Below, one piece after another: positions 11,032 through 22,680 of a stretch of DNA of 64,000 nt. This stretch comes from Persicaria tinctoria. Lineage: Eukaryota > Streptophyta > Magnoliopsida > Caryophyllales > Polygonaceae. Numbering within the stretch: the stretch's first letter is position 1; each line of letters starts with the position of its first letter. A program made the translations under genes and the position numbers. The notes beneath the pieces were generated by a model. It did no database searches and was not told the origin of the DNA. It saw only the letters and a program-made list of their open reading frames with translations. Location: contig JBANSL010000001.1 in NCBI GenBank assembly GCA_037127255.1, positions 39,671,001 to 39,735,000 on the forward strand. Reading direction: 5' to 3'.

Positions 11032-13819
11032 TGTAAAGGCTAGGATTTTTAAATCCTAATTATTTTCGGAAGAAGAGAATTAAAAATGAAATTAAAATCG
11101 GTTTTTAAAACTCGTTTAGCGGATTCCGACCGGTAAGTAAAATTTGGCAAACAATTTCCGTCCTTGACCTCGAAAATTCAAAATAATTATCGGATGGCGA
11201 TATCCTTTTCAATTTTAAAAATCTAATTGATCGAGAAAGCGGGATTTGGGAAAACTAACATTTAGGAACTAATTTCGGGATTCAAAATTCGCGTATTCGG
11301 GATTTATTTCCGGGTATTGATTAACCAATTTCACACTCAACCTCTCACCCACTCCCCCTACCTTGTCCTGCAACCCGAGCCCATTCCCCTGCCTATATCC
11401 CCCGTCACTTCCCCTGTTCCGCCATCACCCACGCCCAAACTCACCATCACACTCTTACCATCTTCCTCCTTGCTTCCTCCTTCCTCAAGAGTTGCATAAA
11501 CAGCATCTGTTCACACTCCTCGAGAGCAAAACAGCAACAGCTCGACGCCATCACCGAACCTCCACCGTCACCTTCACTCCCGCTACGCCACCACCGATCT
11601 CCATCGCAACCTCCACCTCCACCTTCGTGTTCCTCGACGAGCAGCAGAAATAGCAGACTTAGCCACCTCTACTGGCGTTCACCACCATCCCGACGCCGCC
11701 CTAGAGGCCCTAGCGCCTCCATCGAGCCACCGGAGCTCCACCACCTCGCTCGAGCGCAAACTCCGTTCGGTAAGCTTCGACCTCTCGTTCGATCCGAAAT
11801 TCCATGGATGAACCCTCCTTTGACCTTCATTTACTCTCCTAGGTCGAATCCGAGGTTCCTCCATCTCCGACGCAGCGAATCGAGTCTCCGGCGAGCTCCG
11901 ACGGAGGTCCGATGTCCGCGAACCCCTCGGTGAGCTTCGTTCGTTTCAATCCTTGCCTTCGATCCTTGTTTAACATTCTTAGGGCTTGGGAATTGAGGGT
12001 TGAAGAGGATGAGAGGGTGGCCGGAGCCCCGCCCTTGCCGGCGAGCAGCGCTCCCCTCCCTTTTCTTTTTCCTCCATTTTCGAGCGCGGGGATGTCGGAG
12101 GTAGTTGATGATGAACAGTAAAATGGTCCAGTTTTAGTTTTTGTTTGAAAATGGTCCGGTTCAGTGATTTAATTAATAAACCGGTTCGGTTCACTTTTAA
12201 AAAGGAATTGGGTTTTGGGTTTTAAGGGGCTGATTTTTTTATTACATAAAAATAGTTGGGGTTTTTGTAAGGATTGGGAAATGGCTTGTGAAAGTATTTA
12301 ATAAATGGTAATAAAACAAAATATAATAGTATTTGAGGATTTAAAAGATCAAATATTAATTTTGGAGATTGTATAAAAGGTTAAAAAGTGATTTAATAAA
12401 TAAATTGAAAAAGGGAATTTAGCGAGTATTTTCAAGGGGTCAGAACCCTTAACTGGTTAATTCGGATTTGAAGCTAACTTAGGAATAAGACGATGATTAA
12501 TAGCGGGATATTGTGGTGAGTTTCATAAGAAATTAAATGTTTGATATTTATGATGATGATATAATATGCAAATTTGGCTAAGTATGATATATATAAATAT
12601 ATATAGGGAGTATATTTTTTTAAAACTGATGAGTTGACAAGTTATGATGAATGGTATGAGATAAGAGATGGTTGATCGGGATAAATTGAAAGTATGATTG
12701 ATTCAAGCTTACTTATCTATCTGCTAATTTGAGCGAGTAATATATGTGTTTAGAAAGGCTATAGAAGTATACTTAGTATATTCTCGTTATGTGATTAGGT
12801 GATATTCTGTGATCGTGACTACTGTGTGCTGGATTCTTCTTTTGGTGATCTTCTAGCCAGGTAAGTACCTCCGGGGCTTACTCAGTAACCAGTACCTCCT
12901 GCCTGATGTGTCATATAGTATGTAGGTGTTGCATATGCATAAGAGCATGTCATATAGTATCATGCTTAGGAATTGCATTTACGAATGAGCATCCTTATTC
13001 TGTATGCGTTTGAATACAGAACGACCGTTATCTGTGAGTCCTAGAGTCCTTGCTAGGGTCATAGGGCCGCCCAGCTTCATCGGGTGTTGTCCTCCTCGAG
13101 TCATTTATATATATCACGAGATACGAGATGGGCATGAGATATGATATGATGATGAGATTTGATATGATTATAGCATCGAACTGGCCAGTCTTCACCTTGT
13201 CTGGAAGAGGGGTGGTGGTAAAAGAGGGATATACCGCTTTATATTATTTGTTAAGGCCTTCCTCAATATCCTGCACATATGAATTAGGAGCATGATAGTG
13301 TGGTTTTATTTCAGTACTGCCCGAAGGCATCCTTTATTCTAGGTATAGGCGTATTATATGTCCTCAGCGTGGTCAGAGGACCCGCAGGCGGACTCTTGGC
13401 CTGACTTGGTGGTATTGTTTCAGGTACCCGATCTACTACTTGATTTTGTGCTGATATGACGGGGTCCATTCATATGGCGGAGAGTGAGTGTATGAACCCT
13501 GACTTCACCAAACTCATGCCTTTTGGATTTCTTCCTATTATTCTTCGTTTTGACCCGGCTCTGCCGTGGCACTGGCTGTATCGTTTTCAGAACTTTCGCC
13601 CTTTGCATGATAAAGGTTTTCGTGCATTGTAGACTTAGGACAGGTACAGGGGTTTACCCCGGGGTCTCCAACGGACCTTCCGGGTTTGGGTCCGAAATCC
13701 CACTTTAAACTGCGCATCTTCGATTTCAAACCTTCCACCTGTACTCGGGGCGCAAGATCCCAACGAGGGGTTTCATCCCTCGAAACGTAACTCGGGAATC
13801 ATAATCCTGGGCCGTTACA
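11032..13819 (+). repeat. 3' LTR (2,788 bp)
   Basis: Starts TGTAAAGGC and ends GCCGTTACA. It matches 4,251-7,056 with about 35 substitutions counted by eye and without the 18-bp duplication. It is followed by the target duplication AAATC. Confidence 0.95.
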
Positions 13820-13824
13820 AAATC

Positions 13825-15013
13825 CCCTCCACCTTGTCGGGCTTTCTTCCTCTCGACGTTGTGTGCGCTTGTTTGCTTAGAGTTTGAGGTTTTTCCGGGT
13901 TTGCTTTAGGTGGTTTTTTTGATGTATTCTGTTATTGTATTTCATTTAGATCTTCGTGATCTCATCCTTCGGGATGCTCTCGGGTAAGCTAACCACCACT
14001 CAAATTTTTTCCTTAACAAAAAATAAAATCAGACCTTTTAAATTTACCAAAACCGACCCCCTCTTTATTTAAATTACAAAAACCCACCCTCTTATTTTGT
14101 TAAATCTCTAACCGAAATCTATGTTATAATAGAATAGCCCAAACATGTTGAATTTTGTTTTTGGAAGAATTAGCCCAATGACCATTTTTATTTGAGAGAA
14201 TTTGGTAAAATATACCTTTTACAAATCCTCTTTAGCTATTTAGACCCCATAAAATAAAATTGAGTTGTGCCAAACCCCCACAAAATATAATTAGGCCCTT
14301 GTACCCTACCTCCTACCTCCTCACTCTCTCGCTCTCCCTTTCTCTATTTCAGATCTCCTTCCACCTCCACCATTGCAAATTTGGAATCGCCTCTCCATCT
14401 GCGTCTTCGTCCTTCCATCCATTTTGACAAATCTCGCGAAGAAGAAGATGAAAGACGATCTCTACAGTGGGGCTTCGGCCACCTTCCACCATTGAGTTTC
14501 GCTACACTGCTGGCTTCATCGACAATCTTCAATTGCTCGCCGCCTCTCTTCGTCAGCCCTTCCAAGCTCTCCATCTCCGTCAATCTCGAAGCTCCTCTGG
14601 AGCCCTCGTCGTCAGGCCTTCGGTACTTCTCCGGAGGCTTCGCTCGCAGGTTTCTTTTCCGTCTTTCTTTCTTTGTAGCTAATCGATTGGTTCTCCCCCT
14701 TTTGTCTGCCATAGAAGGCGATTTCGTTGATTAGTTATTGATTTGCTGCGATTTTTTGGTTGACATCTTAAGGTTCTAGAATCGATGTTCACTTATATTA
14801 GGTTGTAAATGAACTGCACATAAGGTGTTTGATAATACTCTTCACAGAAATCGCTTGGTTGCTTTCTTTTGGTTCCTAATTTTCCTTGGCTAATTTTGTA
14901 AATGGACTGCACAAAAGGTGTTTAATAATAAGCACCTTGAAGTTATTGAGCTCATGTCGTACAAATTGGTTCCTGAACTATACACATCAATTAGCTCTTC
15001 ATAGGTTTTTAAA
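13825..15013. other. Intergenic sequence between LTR element and MULE
   Basis: AT-rich with CT-rich stretches. A pyrimidine-rich segment near 14,310-14,360 is followed by a GC-balanced open stretch (about 14,381-14,734, 117 codons on the plus strand, with open frames also on the other strand). I recognise no domain in it. It could be a degraded gene 5' end, but nothing supports calling it coding. Confidence 0.4.
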
Positions 15014-15260
15014 CGGAAAAGCTAAATACACCGCTAATTTTTATTGGATTCACCGGTAATCTACGCAACAACCTGCGGAACTCGCTACGCACCACGATGT
15101 GTAACTAGCCTTACATCTGACCAAACACGCCCTAACATCCCCCCGCCAAACATTCTGCGGTCGGTTGCGAAACAAGATACGCGTATGAATGCAGAATATC
15201 TGGGAATGAAACCAAACGCGACATAAGGGAATATGAATGGACTCCGCATCGAGTTGCGTA
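15014..15260 (+). repeat. Left terminal/subterminal repeat of the MULE
   Basis: The inverted repeat of the right end, followed by subterminal TACGCA/TGCGTA and TCCGCA/TGCGGA half-sites (for example CTACGCAACAACCTGCGGAA and CGCATCGAGTTGCGTAA). These dyad words recur throughout the element interior and at its right end. They are candidates for transposase-binding sites. Confidence 0.7.
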
Positions 15261-15414
15261 ATACGGTGTATTTGAAATTCAAAAGTAGTTGCGCATCGGG
15301 GTGTGGAGAACGAGGCGTATCAAGTACGATTCGGAATGGCAATCGGTGGTACGACTTTCGAACTTCGATTCCGAGAGCGACGACGGTTTGTGATTCCGAC
15401 AAGCGGAGAAGAGA

Positions 15415-18400
15415 ATGGCGGGTGAAGGAAGCGGAGGAAAGAGGGGTACAGGAGGCGAGGGCGGCGGTGGAGGGCCGGCCGGTACGCCTGTGGTGCTGGT
15501 AGCCGGTGACGAGCCGACGATGGAGGAAATCTTCGATTCGTTGAACTGGAGAGACAGGGAGAGGGCGGCGATGGAGGCGGAGGAGTCGGGCAGGGCGGTG
15601 GAGCAATTGAGGACGATGTCGGAGGGGAAGTGCAGGTCGAGACGGTGCCGGGGCAATTAAGTGGCGGGGATTTGGTCAATGATGGGGGCCCGGGTGGAGA
15701 GGGCGGAGAAGGGGGTCGGCCGAGGGTCCGGGAGGAGGAGAAAGATGCGACACTGAGAAGGGCGACGGAGGAGGAAAGGGCGGCGGGGGAAAAAAGGACG
15801 CGGGAGAAGGATAGGGTTACAGGAAGGGCGACAGACGCGGACGCGACGTCTGTGGTGGCGGCGGTGGCGGATAGGGTTACAACGACGATGGAGGAGGCAG
15901 CGATGGAGACGGGTGCGGTAGAGTCAGACAGGGTTGCGTCGGGGAGGCAGCGAGGACGGCGGCGGCGAGGGTGGCAGCGGTTGAAGGGAAGAGAGTGTTG
16001 CGCCCGCGAGCAAGAAAAACATTATTGGCGTCGGTAAGTATTGCGTTGATGATTCTTTGTAGTTTTTATTACTCTTCAATTATGCCTATATTTGAGTGTT
16101 GAGTAAATCGTAATAGTGAGAAGAAAAAAATATGTTAGTATGTGTGACCTAAAGGTACCAAATATAGGAAGAAATAGCAGAATATGGGAAAGATAATTGT
16201 CGAAAAATAGAGAATGAAAATAATCGTTAGAAATAGTAGACACGTACATTATAAGTATATTAAGTTGAGCTGTAATTACATATGCGTAATACATAAATTA
16301 CAAATGTGGAAAAGGTTATAGTAAACAGAGTGAAATATACATTATAATGTAGAACAGTTTGAATAATAAAAAATAATTATAAATAATGACAACGATTAAA
16401 ATGACAGGAGAGGGAGAAGTTCATGGCGGAGTTGCAGGAAAGTCGTAAGCGTAGGCTTGAGGGTGCCGGAGAAGGAGATCGGACTATTGGACGGATTGTT
16501 TCAACCTCAGCGCGTGGGAAGTTTGAGACGAAGGTGAAGAGAGCTGTCGCAGAGCCGAAAGCGCCGAAAGTTGTTGCACTAGTGGAGACGGAGATGGTAG
16601 TGGTAGAGACGGAGATGGTGGACGTGGAGTCGCCAGCGGTGGACGTGGAGACGCCTGCGGATGCCGACCAGCCCGACCCTGCACGAGTGGGAGAGTTGGT
16701 GGGACAGTTACAGGCTTGTATGAGGACTCCTGAGGTGCGGGGGCAAAATCTAAAGATGGTATTGTCGATGAAGCCTCCTCCATGGGGGTCTCCGTCGACG
16801 AGAGCACGCGGACTCGCTTGGGTGGATGATTATGGGGACGACCGTGAAGAGAGGTCCCCTGAAGTGGGTTCTGCGTGCAGATCCGCATCAGAAGCGAGGA
16901 CGTATGTGTCTGCTGCGAGGGAGGGTGCGGTTCTGAAGGAGTACCATGCTCCCCAAGATGAGGGTGTTCCCCATGAGCAGGATGCTCACCAGGAGCCGGA
17001 TGGCCCGCAGGATCAGCATGATAACGATGGTGGTGACCAGGTTGTTGAGCAGGGCGGAGCCAGTTCATCTGAGGAGGATGACCCGGATGAGGTGTTTGGC
17101 GGGGGGCCGGAAGATAGGTCGTTGTTGTTGAGCTTTGTCCCTCATGTAGCGCGGAGGATTTGGGTGGCGCCGGACGACCCACCGGTACTGCTGGACGTGC
17201 ATAGGCGGGGCAAGACGATCAATTGGTTGCGGCAGGCCTTTGAGCGCGGAAGGGAGACCTGGGTTCCCTTAGTGGCGCAGAGCGGGCTGGTGGGGTTGTT
17301 GGATCTGAGTTGGAGCCACGTCGACCATGGCCTGTGGCATATTTTCATGGAGCGGTGGCAGCCGGAGACGAACTCGTTTCACTTCGAGTGGGTTGAGATG
17401 ACGATTACTCTGCACGATGTGCAGTTGTTGTTTGGGCTGGCTATAGAGGGTGCGCAGATGGTGATGGACGTAGACATATTGGGGGCCGCTCAGTGGGTGG
17501 CACAGAGCTTTAGTGGTCGCTGCATCGGGTGAACAAGTGGAGGAGTACGGGTGGGATCCCACAAAAGGAGGTGAAGGCGAAGATAGCAGCGTACATCGAC
17601 TGCCCGCTGCTGCTACAGGTAATGGCGTATATCATCGTACGGTTCCACTGTATTTACAATGAAATTAAAAATTTTAGATAGTGACTACTGACTTTGATTA
17701 AAATGAGTTTCCATGCAAGCCTTGATATACAATTATTTCCCTGTTCAGCATGGCACACTTGCGTCGACGGTTGAGATGAGGGTTGATGCGATGTACACGG
17801 CTCGTTTCGTGCCGACAGTGACACCGAGGCATGACCAAGGGCGGATTACATCCCTACGCCGGGACATTGACCAATGCGGACCCCGATTGGTATGTGACGT
17901 TGGACTTACAGTGTGAATTATATATAATCGTTGACTACCAGAGTCGTACCAATGTAATTGTGTAACTTGTATCTATATATTATGATCGTAGGTATGTTGG
18001 ATGTCGTTCGGGCGCAACTTGGATCTTCAGGGGGTCCACAGAGTGTCGGCCTACCGCGGGACGATCACATGGGAGGAGGGGGTAGAGTCGTACATGCCTG
18101 ATATGGTGGTATGCCAGTTCGGCCGCATGCAGGGTATCCCGATGGACCCCTTATTTCCTGTGCGAGCGGTACGGGATGCGCGACCACACCGCTCGTACGA
18201 CCTTGTGATGCCGGAGGAGGCGAACCACTGAGCTGACTGCCATACGCACGTGGTTGACCTCGAGGCCACACCGATGGCTCCTGCAGAGCGTCCATGGGCG
18301 TCGATGGAAGGGTACCTGGAGTGGTTTCGCCCGAGGTCACATGTATGCATCCTCCCTTCGTCCGTCATCCCTCCAGAACCGGAGCCGATTATTCCGGATG

Positions 18401-18456
18401 AGCCGGCGCCCGTTCCGGAGGAGGCGCAGCCCGTTCCGGCAGAGTACCTTCTGTGA
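15415..18456 (+). pseudogene. Plant mobile domain (PMD/MAIN-like) gene, degenerate
   Basis: The GC-rich first exon (from about 15,415) ends at a good donor (CG|GTAAGTATT, 16,034). The next exon starts after ATGACAG at 16,406. It encodes a low-complexity acidic linker and then PMD hallmarks: FVPHVARRIW, GLVGLLDLSWSHVDHGLW, MERWQPETNSFHFEWVEMTI and LHDVQLLFGLAIEG (about 17,130-17,460). Later pieces at about 17,749-17,890 and 18,001-18,456 give VSAYRGTITWEEGVESYMPD, VVCQFGRMQGIP and MEGYLEWFRP, typical of the PMD C-terminal half. A frame break occurs near 17,510-17,535 and a TGA at 18,229-18,231 interrupts the last part. PMD proteins act in transposon silencing and genome stability in Arabidopsis (MAIN/MAIL1); copies carried by transposons have no settled role. 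Confidence 0.75.
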
Positions 18457-18879
18457 CTGCCATCCTTCCACCCCGTGCAACAGATGATGCGGTGGGGGCT
18501 GAGTTGACCCATCTTCTGTCGGAGCCGGAGGATACATTGAGGGTTGAGATTATGCGCATTGTAGGGCGGTACTATACCGCTTATCCATCATTTGTGCAGA
18601 CACAGGGATGTATGTGTACGCGTACATTTATATTATTCTGTGGTGACTTTTGTGTTGATCTGTTGCGGAGTTGTGGTTTTGCATAACTGTGGTTGGATTT
18701 TTTTTAGCATGGCGGGTTTGAACTATCGTACATACGTGTGGTTGGTTTTGAATGGAATTGAAACCGTTGTGATGCTTTGAATGGATGTCAACGCGTTGTT
18801 ACGGTTGATACTTATATTAGATCGAGTGTATCGAAGTAACTTCTTCATAATGCGTGTCTTCATTTAATTGTATTCGGAA
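18457..18879 (+). other. Non-coding tail after the PMD gene
   Basis: Possible extension of the PMD reading frame or its 3' UTR; nothing recognisable. AT content rises toward the tandem duplication that follows. Confidence 0.4.
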
Positions 18880-19320
18880 AGCCGGGGTTAATATCGAAAA
18901 TGTATTTTCATGTATTCGGAAAGGCTGAGTTATTATCGAAAATGTAGTTGCATGTATACAGAACGTTGTTTTGTAAATAGAGAATGTTGTAAAGCAAATA
19001 ATCTTGTTGTGCAACGTGCGTGATAGGCACTTACCGAGTAATATTCCGCAGTGCAACGCGTTTCGTTCCGTAGAAACATGCAAAGATTATACGCACAAGT
19101 CGAGGTTAATATCGAAAATGTATTTGCATGTATTCGGAAAGGCCGAGTTATTATCGAAAATGTAGTTGCATGTATACAGAACGTTGTTTTGTAAATAGAG
19201 AATGTTGTAAAGCAAATAATCTTGTTGTGCAACGTGTGTTATACGCACTTACCGAGTAATATTCCGCAGTGCAACGTGTTTCATTCTGCAGAAACATGCA
19301 AAGATTATACACACTAAACC
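18880..19320. repeat. Two tandem copies of a 218-bp unit
   Basis: The block GGTTAATATCGAAAATGTAT..., ending in the TTCCGCAGTGCAACG and GAAACATGCAAAGATTATAC segments, occurs twice with a period of 218 bp (compare 18,888 with 19,106). The two copies differ by only a few substitutions. It lies between the PMD gene and the region of TATA-plus-motif units. Confidence 0.85.
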
Positions 19321-19383
19321 GCGCAGCTCTGCGCATTAAACTACGCAATTAATATCTCCATGTCACACGTAGAACGCAGACGT

Positions 19384-19524
19384 CTATAAAAGGCAGGCAG
19401 CGTCGGAAAGAGGTGTTGTAATAAGCAAATAGAGGAATGGTGTCATCACAAAACAACGATGCTTTACTCACCTTATATGTCCAATTTCATACAAACAGTT
19501 TTAAGATCATGGAAGTACTTTGAT
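19384..19524 (+). promoter_or_regulatory. TATA box with downstream 20-nt motif (unit a)
   Basis: CTATAAAAGG at 19,384 follows TACGCA and GCGCAGCTCTGCGC dyad words. About 119 bp downstream is AAGATCATGGAAGTACTTTG (19,503-), the type I motif in its minus orientation. No long reading frame follows. Confidence 0.5.
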
Positions 19525-19902
19525 GTCAGCGTCACAGGGTTGAGTGGAAAGGTTGCGGTTAGGAATAGAGAGGTAGGGGTATCTGTAAGGTACAGTGGTC
19601 GTTTCCTGAATCAAATAACGTGGGAAATACCATCTCGGCCAATGCAGTATCTTTTTCGGTGATAGCGTGAGGCGTGACAATGGTGCAGATCTGATAAGGC
19701 GAGTGGCTGGGTACATGTAATGTCCAGATCTCCATAAGGGTTGTAATCTCAAAATCTCCTTAAGTGGTGATATTGGTGTAGTTAATTTCAATGTTTGTGT
19801 CCTTGCAATATATTTCCTGTGTGCATCTACTTGATTACAAAATAAATCCTTTTATATTGCTACATCCAGAACTTGGGTGTAAGTAGCGGGCGGTGTAAGT
19901 AG

Positions 19903-20380
19903 TGGCCCGGTGTGAGCTACGCATGCAGATGCGTATTAAAGGAGATAAAGTCGCACAAAAGCGTGCACTGGAGCGGGTCAGGCCCTTCAGATTTGTGTTG
20001 GGGGTTCAGTGTGGAATGATACCCCACGGCAGGGGATCTCCCATGCCGAATCAATACGCAACAGAGTGCGGATTCGTCCGAAAGTTGGTGCAGAGCAATA
20101 CGCAACTGGGTTCGGAAAAATCCGCAACTGGCTGCGGAATCATTCGAAAACCGTAGGTCGTTCGTAGGTTGGCGGCATTTCACCCTATAAATACAGTTGG
20201 TCGTGCTCGGGAAGTTGCACTCATTTTTGGAAATGATTGTTTGTTACTCGTCCGAAATGTTTGTTGTGTCATACTCATTCGACCGTATTATGAAACAGGG
20301 TGGTGGTAAAGGATCTGTGAAACACTTTGAGTGCAATAATAGAAAACTCCCGTCGATGCATGCGAAGGTCATCTAGACGT
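19903..20380 (+). promoter_or_regulatory. Dyad cluster, TATA box and motif (unit b)
   Basis: Dyads TACGCATGCAGATGCGTA (19,919) and several CGCAAC/TGCGGA words lead to CCTATAAATA at 20,184. About 127 bp further is GGATCTGTGAAACACTTTGA (20,311-20,330), the type II motif. The 180 bp after the TATA box is clearly homologous to unit d at 21,850. A short frame with residues in common (an EVA-IF-LLLV pattern) can be read in both, but it is broken in each, so a coding role is unproven. Confidence 0.55.
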
Positions 20381-21849
20381 CGTTACCGCTCAGGGGATCC
20401 AATGAGTTGTGATTACGACGTGACTTCGTCCGACAGGATTGGGAGGTTGATATATTCCTGGGTAAGCACAGTTTCACCCCTAACGCCGCCATGTGTAAAT
20501 GTTGGCGTCTACCTGGATCCATAATGGCGGTTCAACAACAGCTGGGTGAACCTCGTGCCTACTCGTTGGCGTCTACCTGGATCAATAATGGAGTTTATGA
20601 TGTAAACAGGTTTGTTATATTTGTACTAAAACTATGAAAATCCATTTTCTGTTGTTGTAAAATTATTTCGATGTAATAAAGTAAATTATCTGTTGGGAAA
20701 CACATTTAGAATTTCCATTAGATTTTGCAAATTATATTTGATACGAAGTGTGTACAACGACATTGTAAGAATTGACATGAAATTCAGTAAATAGCAATTA
20801 ATAGAAACAATTAAAAAAAATACAGAATGGAAACTTCATATGTGTACATATGTCTGTTTTGCTTAGTAAAGTTAGGTGGGGGGTTCTATCATTGGGTTCG
20901 AACCGGTAGCAGATCATCTAGATGCCTGCAGAGGTCATCTAGACATCGTTACAGATCGGAGATTTGGAACTATTGAGGTATGTGTGATGGTTACGCATAT
21001 ACATGCGTAATGCACTACGTCAGAACATTTACGCAAGCCGATGTGTATGTCCCTGGCGGAACGTCACTATCCCATTTTAATAGGGGCACTGGACAATATG
21101 TCTTGTGAACCGCTACGCATTCGAGGAGAGGCGAAAGGTTATGCGGAATTCGATGTCTATGTTTTGGTGTTTACAATCAGTTGAGAAAAACCAAATAGAA
21201 GAAAAACGAACTACCTATAGATACCAATTGATACATAAGACTATCGCAAAGTAAATTAGCGCAACGTCAATATGCTGCTTGCAGATAAATAAACAATCGA
21301 CGGAGTGTGTGACTAACAATATGATATGGGACGCGTTGTCGCAACATGTTCCATATTCTGATGGGCGACAAGCCATTCTTCACCGTTACACACTCAAATG
21401 TGAGTACCAACGAGCTGCCTTCCTTGTTCAAATACCCAAAGAATCGACCACATGGACAGATCGACCCAACCACGACAGGACGAGAGTTGGAGGTTACGCA
21501 ACCGACGGTGCATGTTCATCGTCCCAACCTCAAAGTGCTTCCATGATCTTTACTTTCATTGATGTAGTACTGAAGTACATTCACATGCGTATATGAACAT
21601 ATGCTAATGAGGAATGTTGATGTATTTATACTGATAGCTGTATGTGACCCCACCATGAAGTGGCAGATGAGGTCAATATCCGCAATCGTATGCGAAGTTT
21701 TGCATTGGAATTAGGTGCTGTGCCGGGGGAGTAGTACGCATGTCGATGCGGAGAAACACGCGTGCGACCGCGTTTAAGTCCGCATAATTCTGCTAGCTCA
21801 CCTTAAACGCATGTTTATGCATATGTATCCGATGTCCGTGTCACTTCAG
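20381..21849. other. Repetitive non-coding interior of the MULE
   Basis: No gene recognised. It contains dyads such as TTACGCATATACATGCGTAA (20,993-). A short conserved open segment near 21,440-21,546 (residues TGRELEVTQPTVHVHRPNLK and a stop) recurs near 23,750-23,862. The type I motif CAAAGTGCTTCCATGATCTT lies at 21,531-21,550, overlapping the end of that segment. Confidence 0.5.
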
Positions 21850-22000
21850 CCTATAAATAGAGTACGTCGGGGTCCAGAAGTTGCACCTATCTTTCAAAAT
21901 GGGCGTTTGTTGCTTGTTTGCAAATATTGTTGTTTCATACTCGTACGAATTGGTTCATTCGTACACGAAGGTGGAGAAGGATCGGTAAAATACTTTGATT
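21850..22000 (+). promoter_or_regulatory. TATA box and motif (unit d)
   Basis: CCTATAAATA at 21,850 is preceded by dyad words ACGCATGTCGATGCGG and ACGCATGTTTATGCA. GGATCGGTAAAATACTTTGA (type II motif) lies at 21,979-21,998, 129 bp after the TATA start. It is homologous to unit b along the whole interval. Confidence 0.55.
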
Positions 22001-22224
22001 GAAATACAAGAAAACTCTCGTCTGACATGAAATGAATCTACTCGACCGAGAGCTGCAGTAATTATTCTTGTTTTGCAACGATACTGCTGTTTCCGTCATA
22101 ATTGGCTCTATGTATAAACCTACCGGTTCTCCATACGTCATGTCCATTGTATTACTATTACGTTGTATGAATTCTACATTGTAACAATAGTGAAACCAAA
22201 TGATCATATATAATTTATATTCGA

Positions 22225-22680
22225 TATTCTATTTTACATTCCATATGATGGTTGTAGAACAACAATGTAAGGGTATACACGAAATTCAGTAACCCCCAAA
22301 TTGTCTAGTTTAAGAATTATTTACATTCTATCGCAGTAACTGACAACTTTGTCGTAGATACGTACATGTGAGTGACCAAGAACTGCATACCAGTCTTCTC
22401 TCGTTAGTTGAACAATCGACGAATAGGCAACGCCAATCTGGTACTTGTTCAACTCACTTCATAATCGATACATGTTCGACCATACGATGACGGGACGAGA
22501 AGTGGAATTTACAAGACTGACGATGTCTTCTCGCCTCCTAACTCCAAAGTGCTTCCGTGCTCTTTTGTTCTGTTCTAACATTACAAAGGAGAATGTGGAA
22601 GTTCAATACATTTCAATTACTGTAACACAAATATTAACAGAATGCATGGGGATGTATATATACTCGTCCGCATTTTATTG
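22225..22680 (+). repeat. Direct repeat R1 of an internal MULE duplication
   Basis: Matches 25,368-25,822 over about 450 bp. Shared segments include CCATATGATG(G/A)TTGTAGAACA, GTGACCAAGAACTGCATACC and AGAAGTGGAATTTACAAGAC. The similarity resumes around 22,911-23,000 and 25,840-25,930 (TTTCGATGCAAGCGGGCCCT). It contains a type I motif copy (22,544). Confidence 0.85.

Larger units (their letters stand above)
4251..13819 (+). mobile_element. Full-length Ty3/gypsy LTR retrotransposon, integrase deleted
   Basis: A complete element with two long LTRs, each starting TGTAAAGGC and ending GCCGTTACA. A perfect 5-bp target duplication AAATC lies at 4,246-4,250 and 13,820-13,824. A tRNA-type primer-binding site follows the 5' LTR, and a purine tract preceded by the CTCGAGGACGAGAC motif precedes the 3' LTR. 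Order of internal parts: gag with two zinc knuckles, protease, reverse transcriptase, truncated RNase H, then only the last part of an EATWE-type integrase/chromodomain tail. The domain order and the tail fit the chromovirus (Del/Tekay-like) group; that assignment is inference. By eye the two LTRs differ by about 35 substitutions plus one 18-bp duplication, so the insertion is young. It cannot move by itself because gag is frameshifted, pol has a stop and the integrase core is missing. Confidence 0.95.

Noticed and set aside
14381..14734. 117-codon plus-strand frame with other open frames on both strands
   Set aside because: No domain recognised, and similar openness on both strands suggests composition, not coding.
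15279..15679. Minus-strand Pro/Ser-rich frames
   Set aside because: They are the complement of the GC-rich first exon of the PMD gene on the plus strand.
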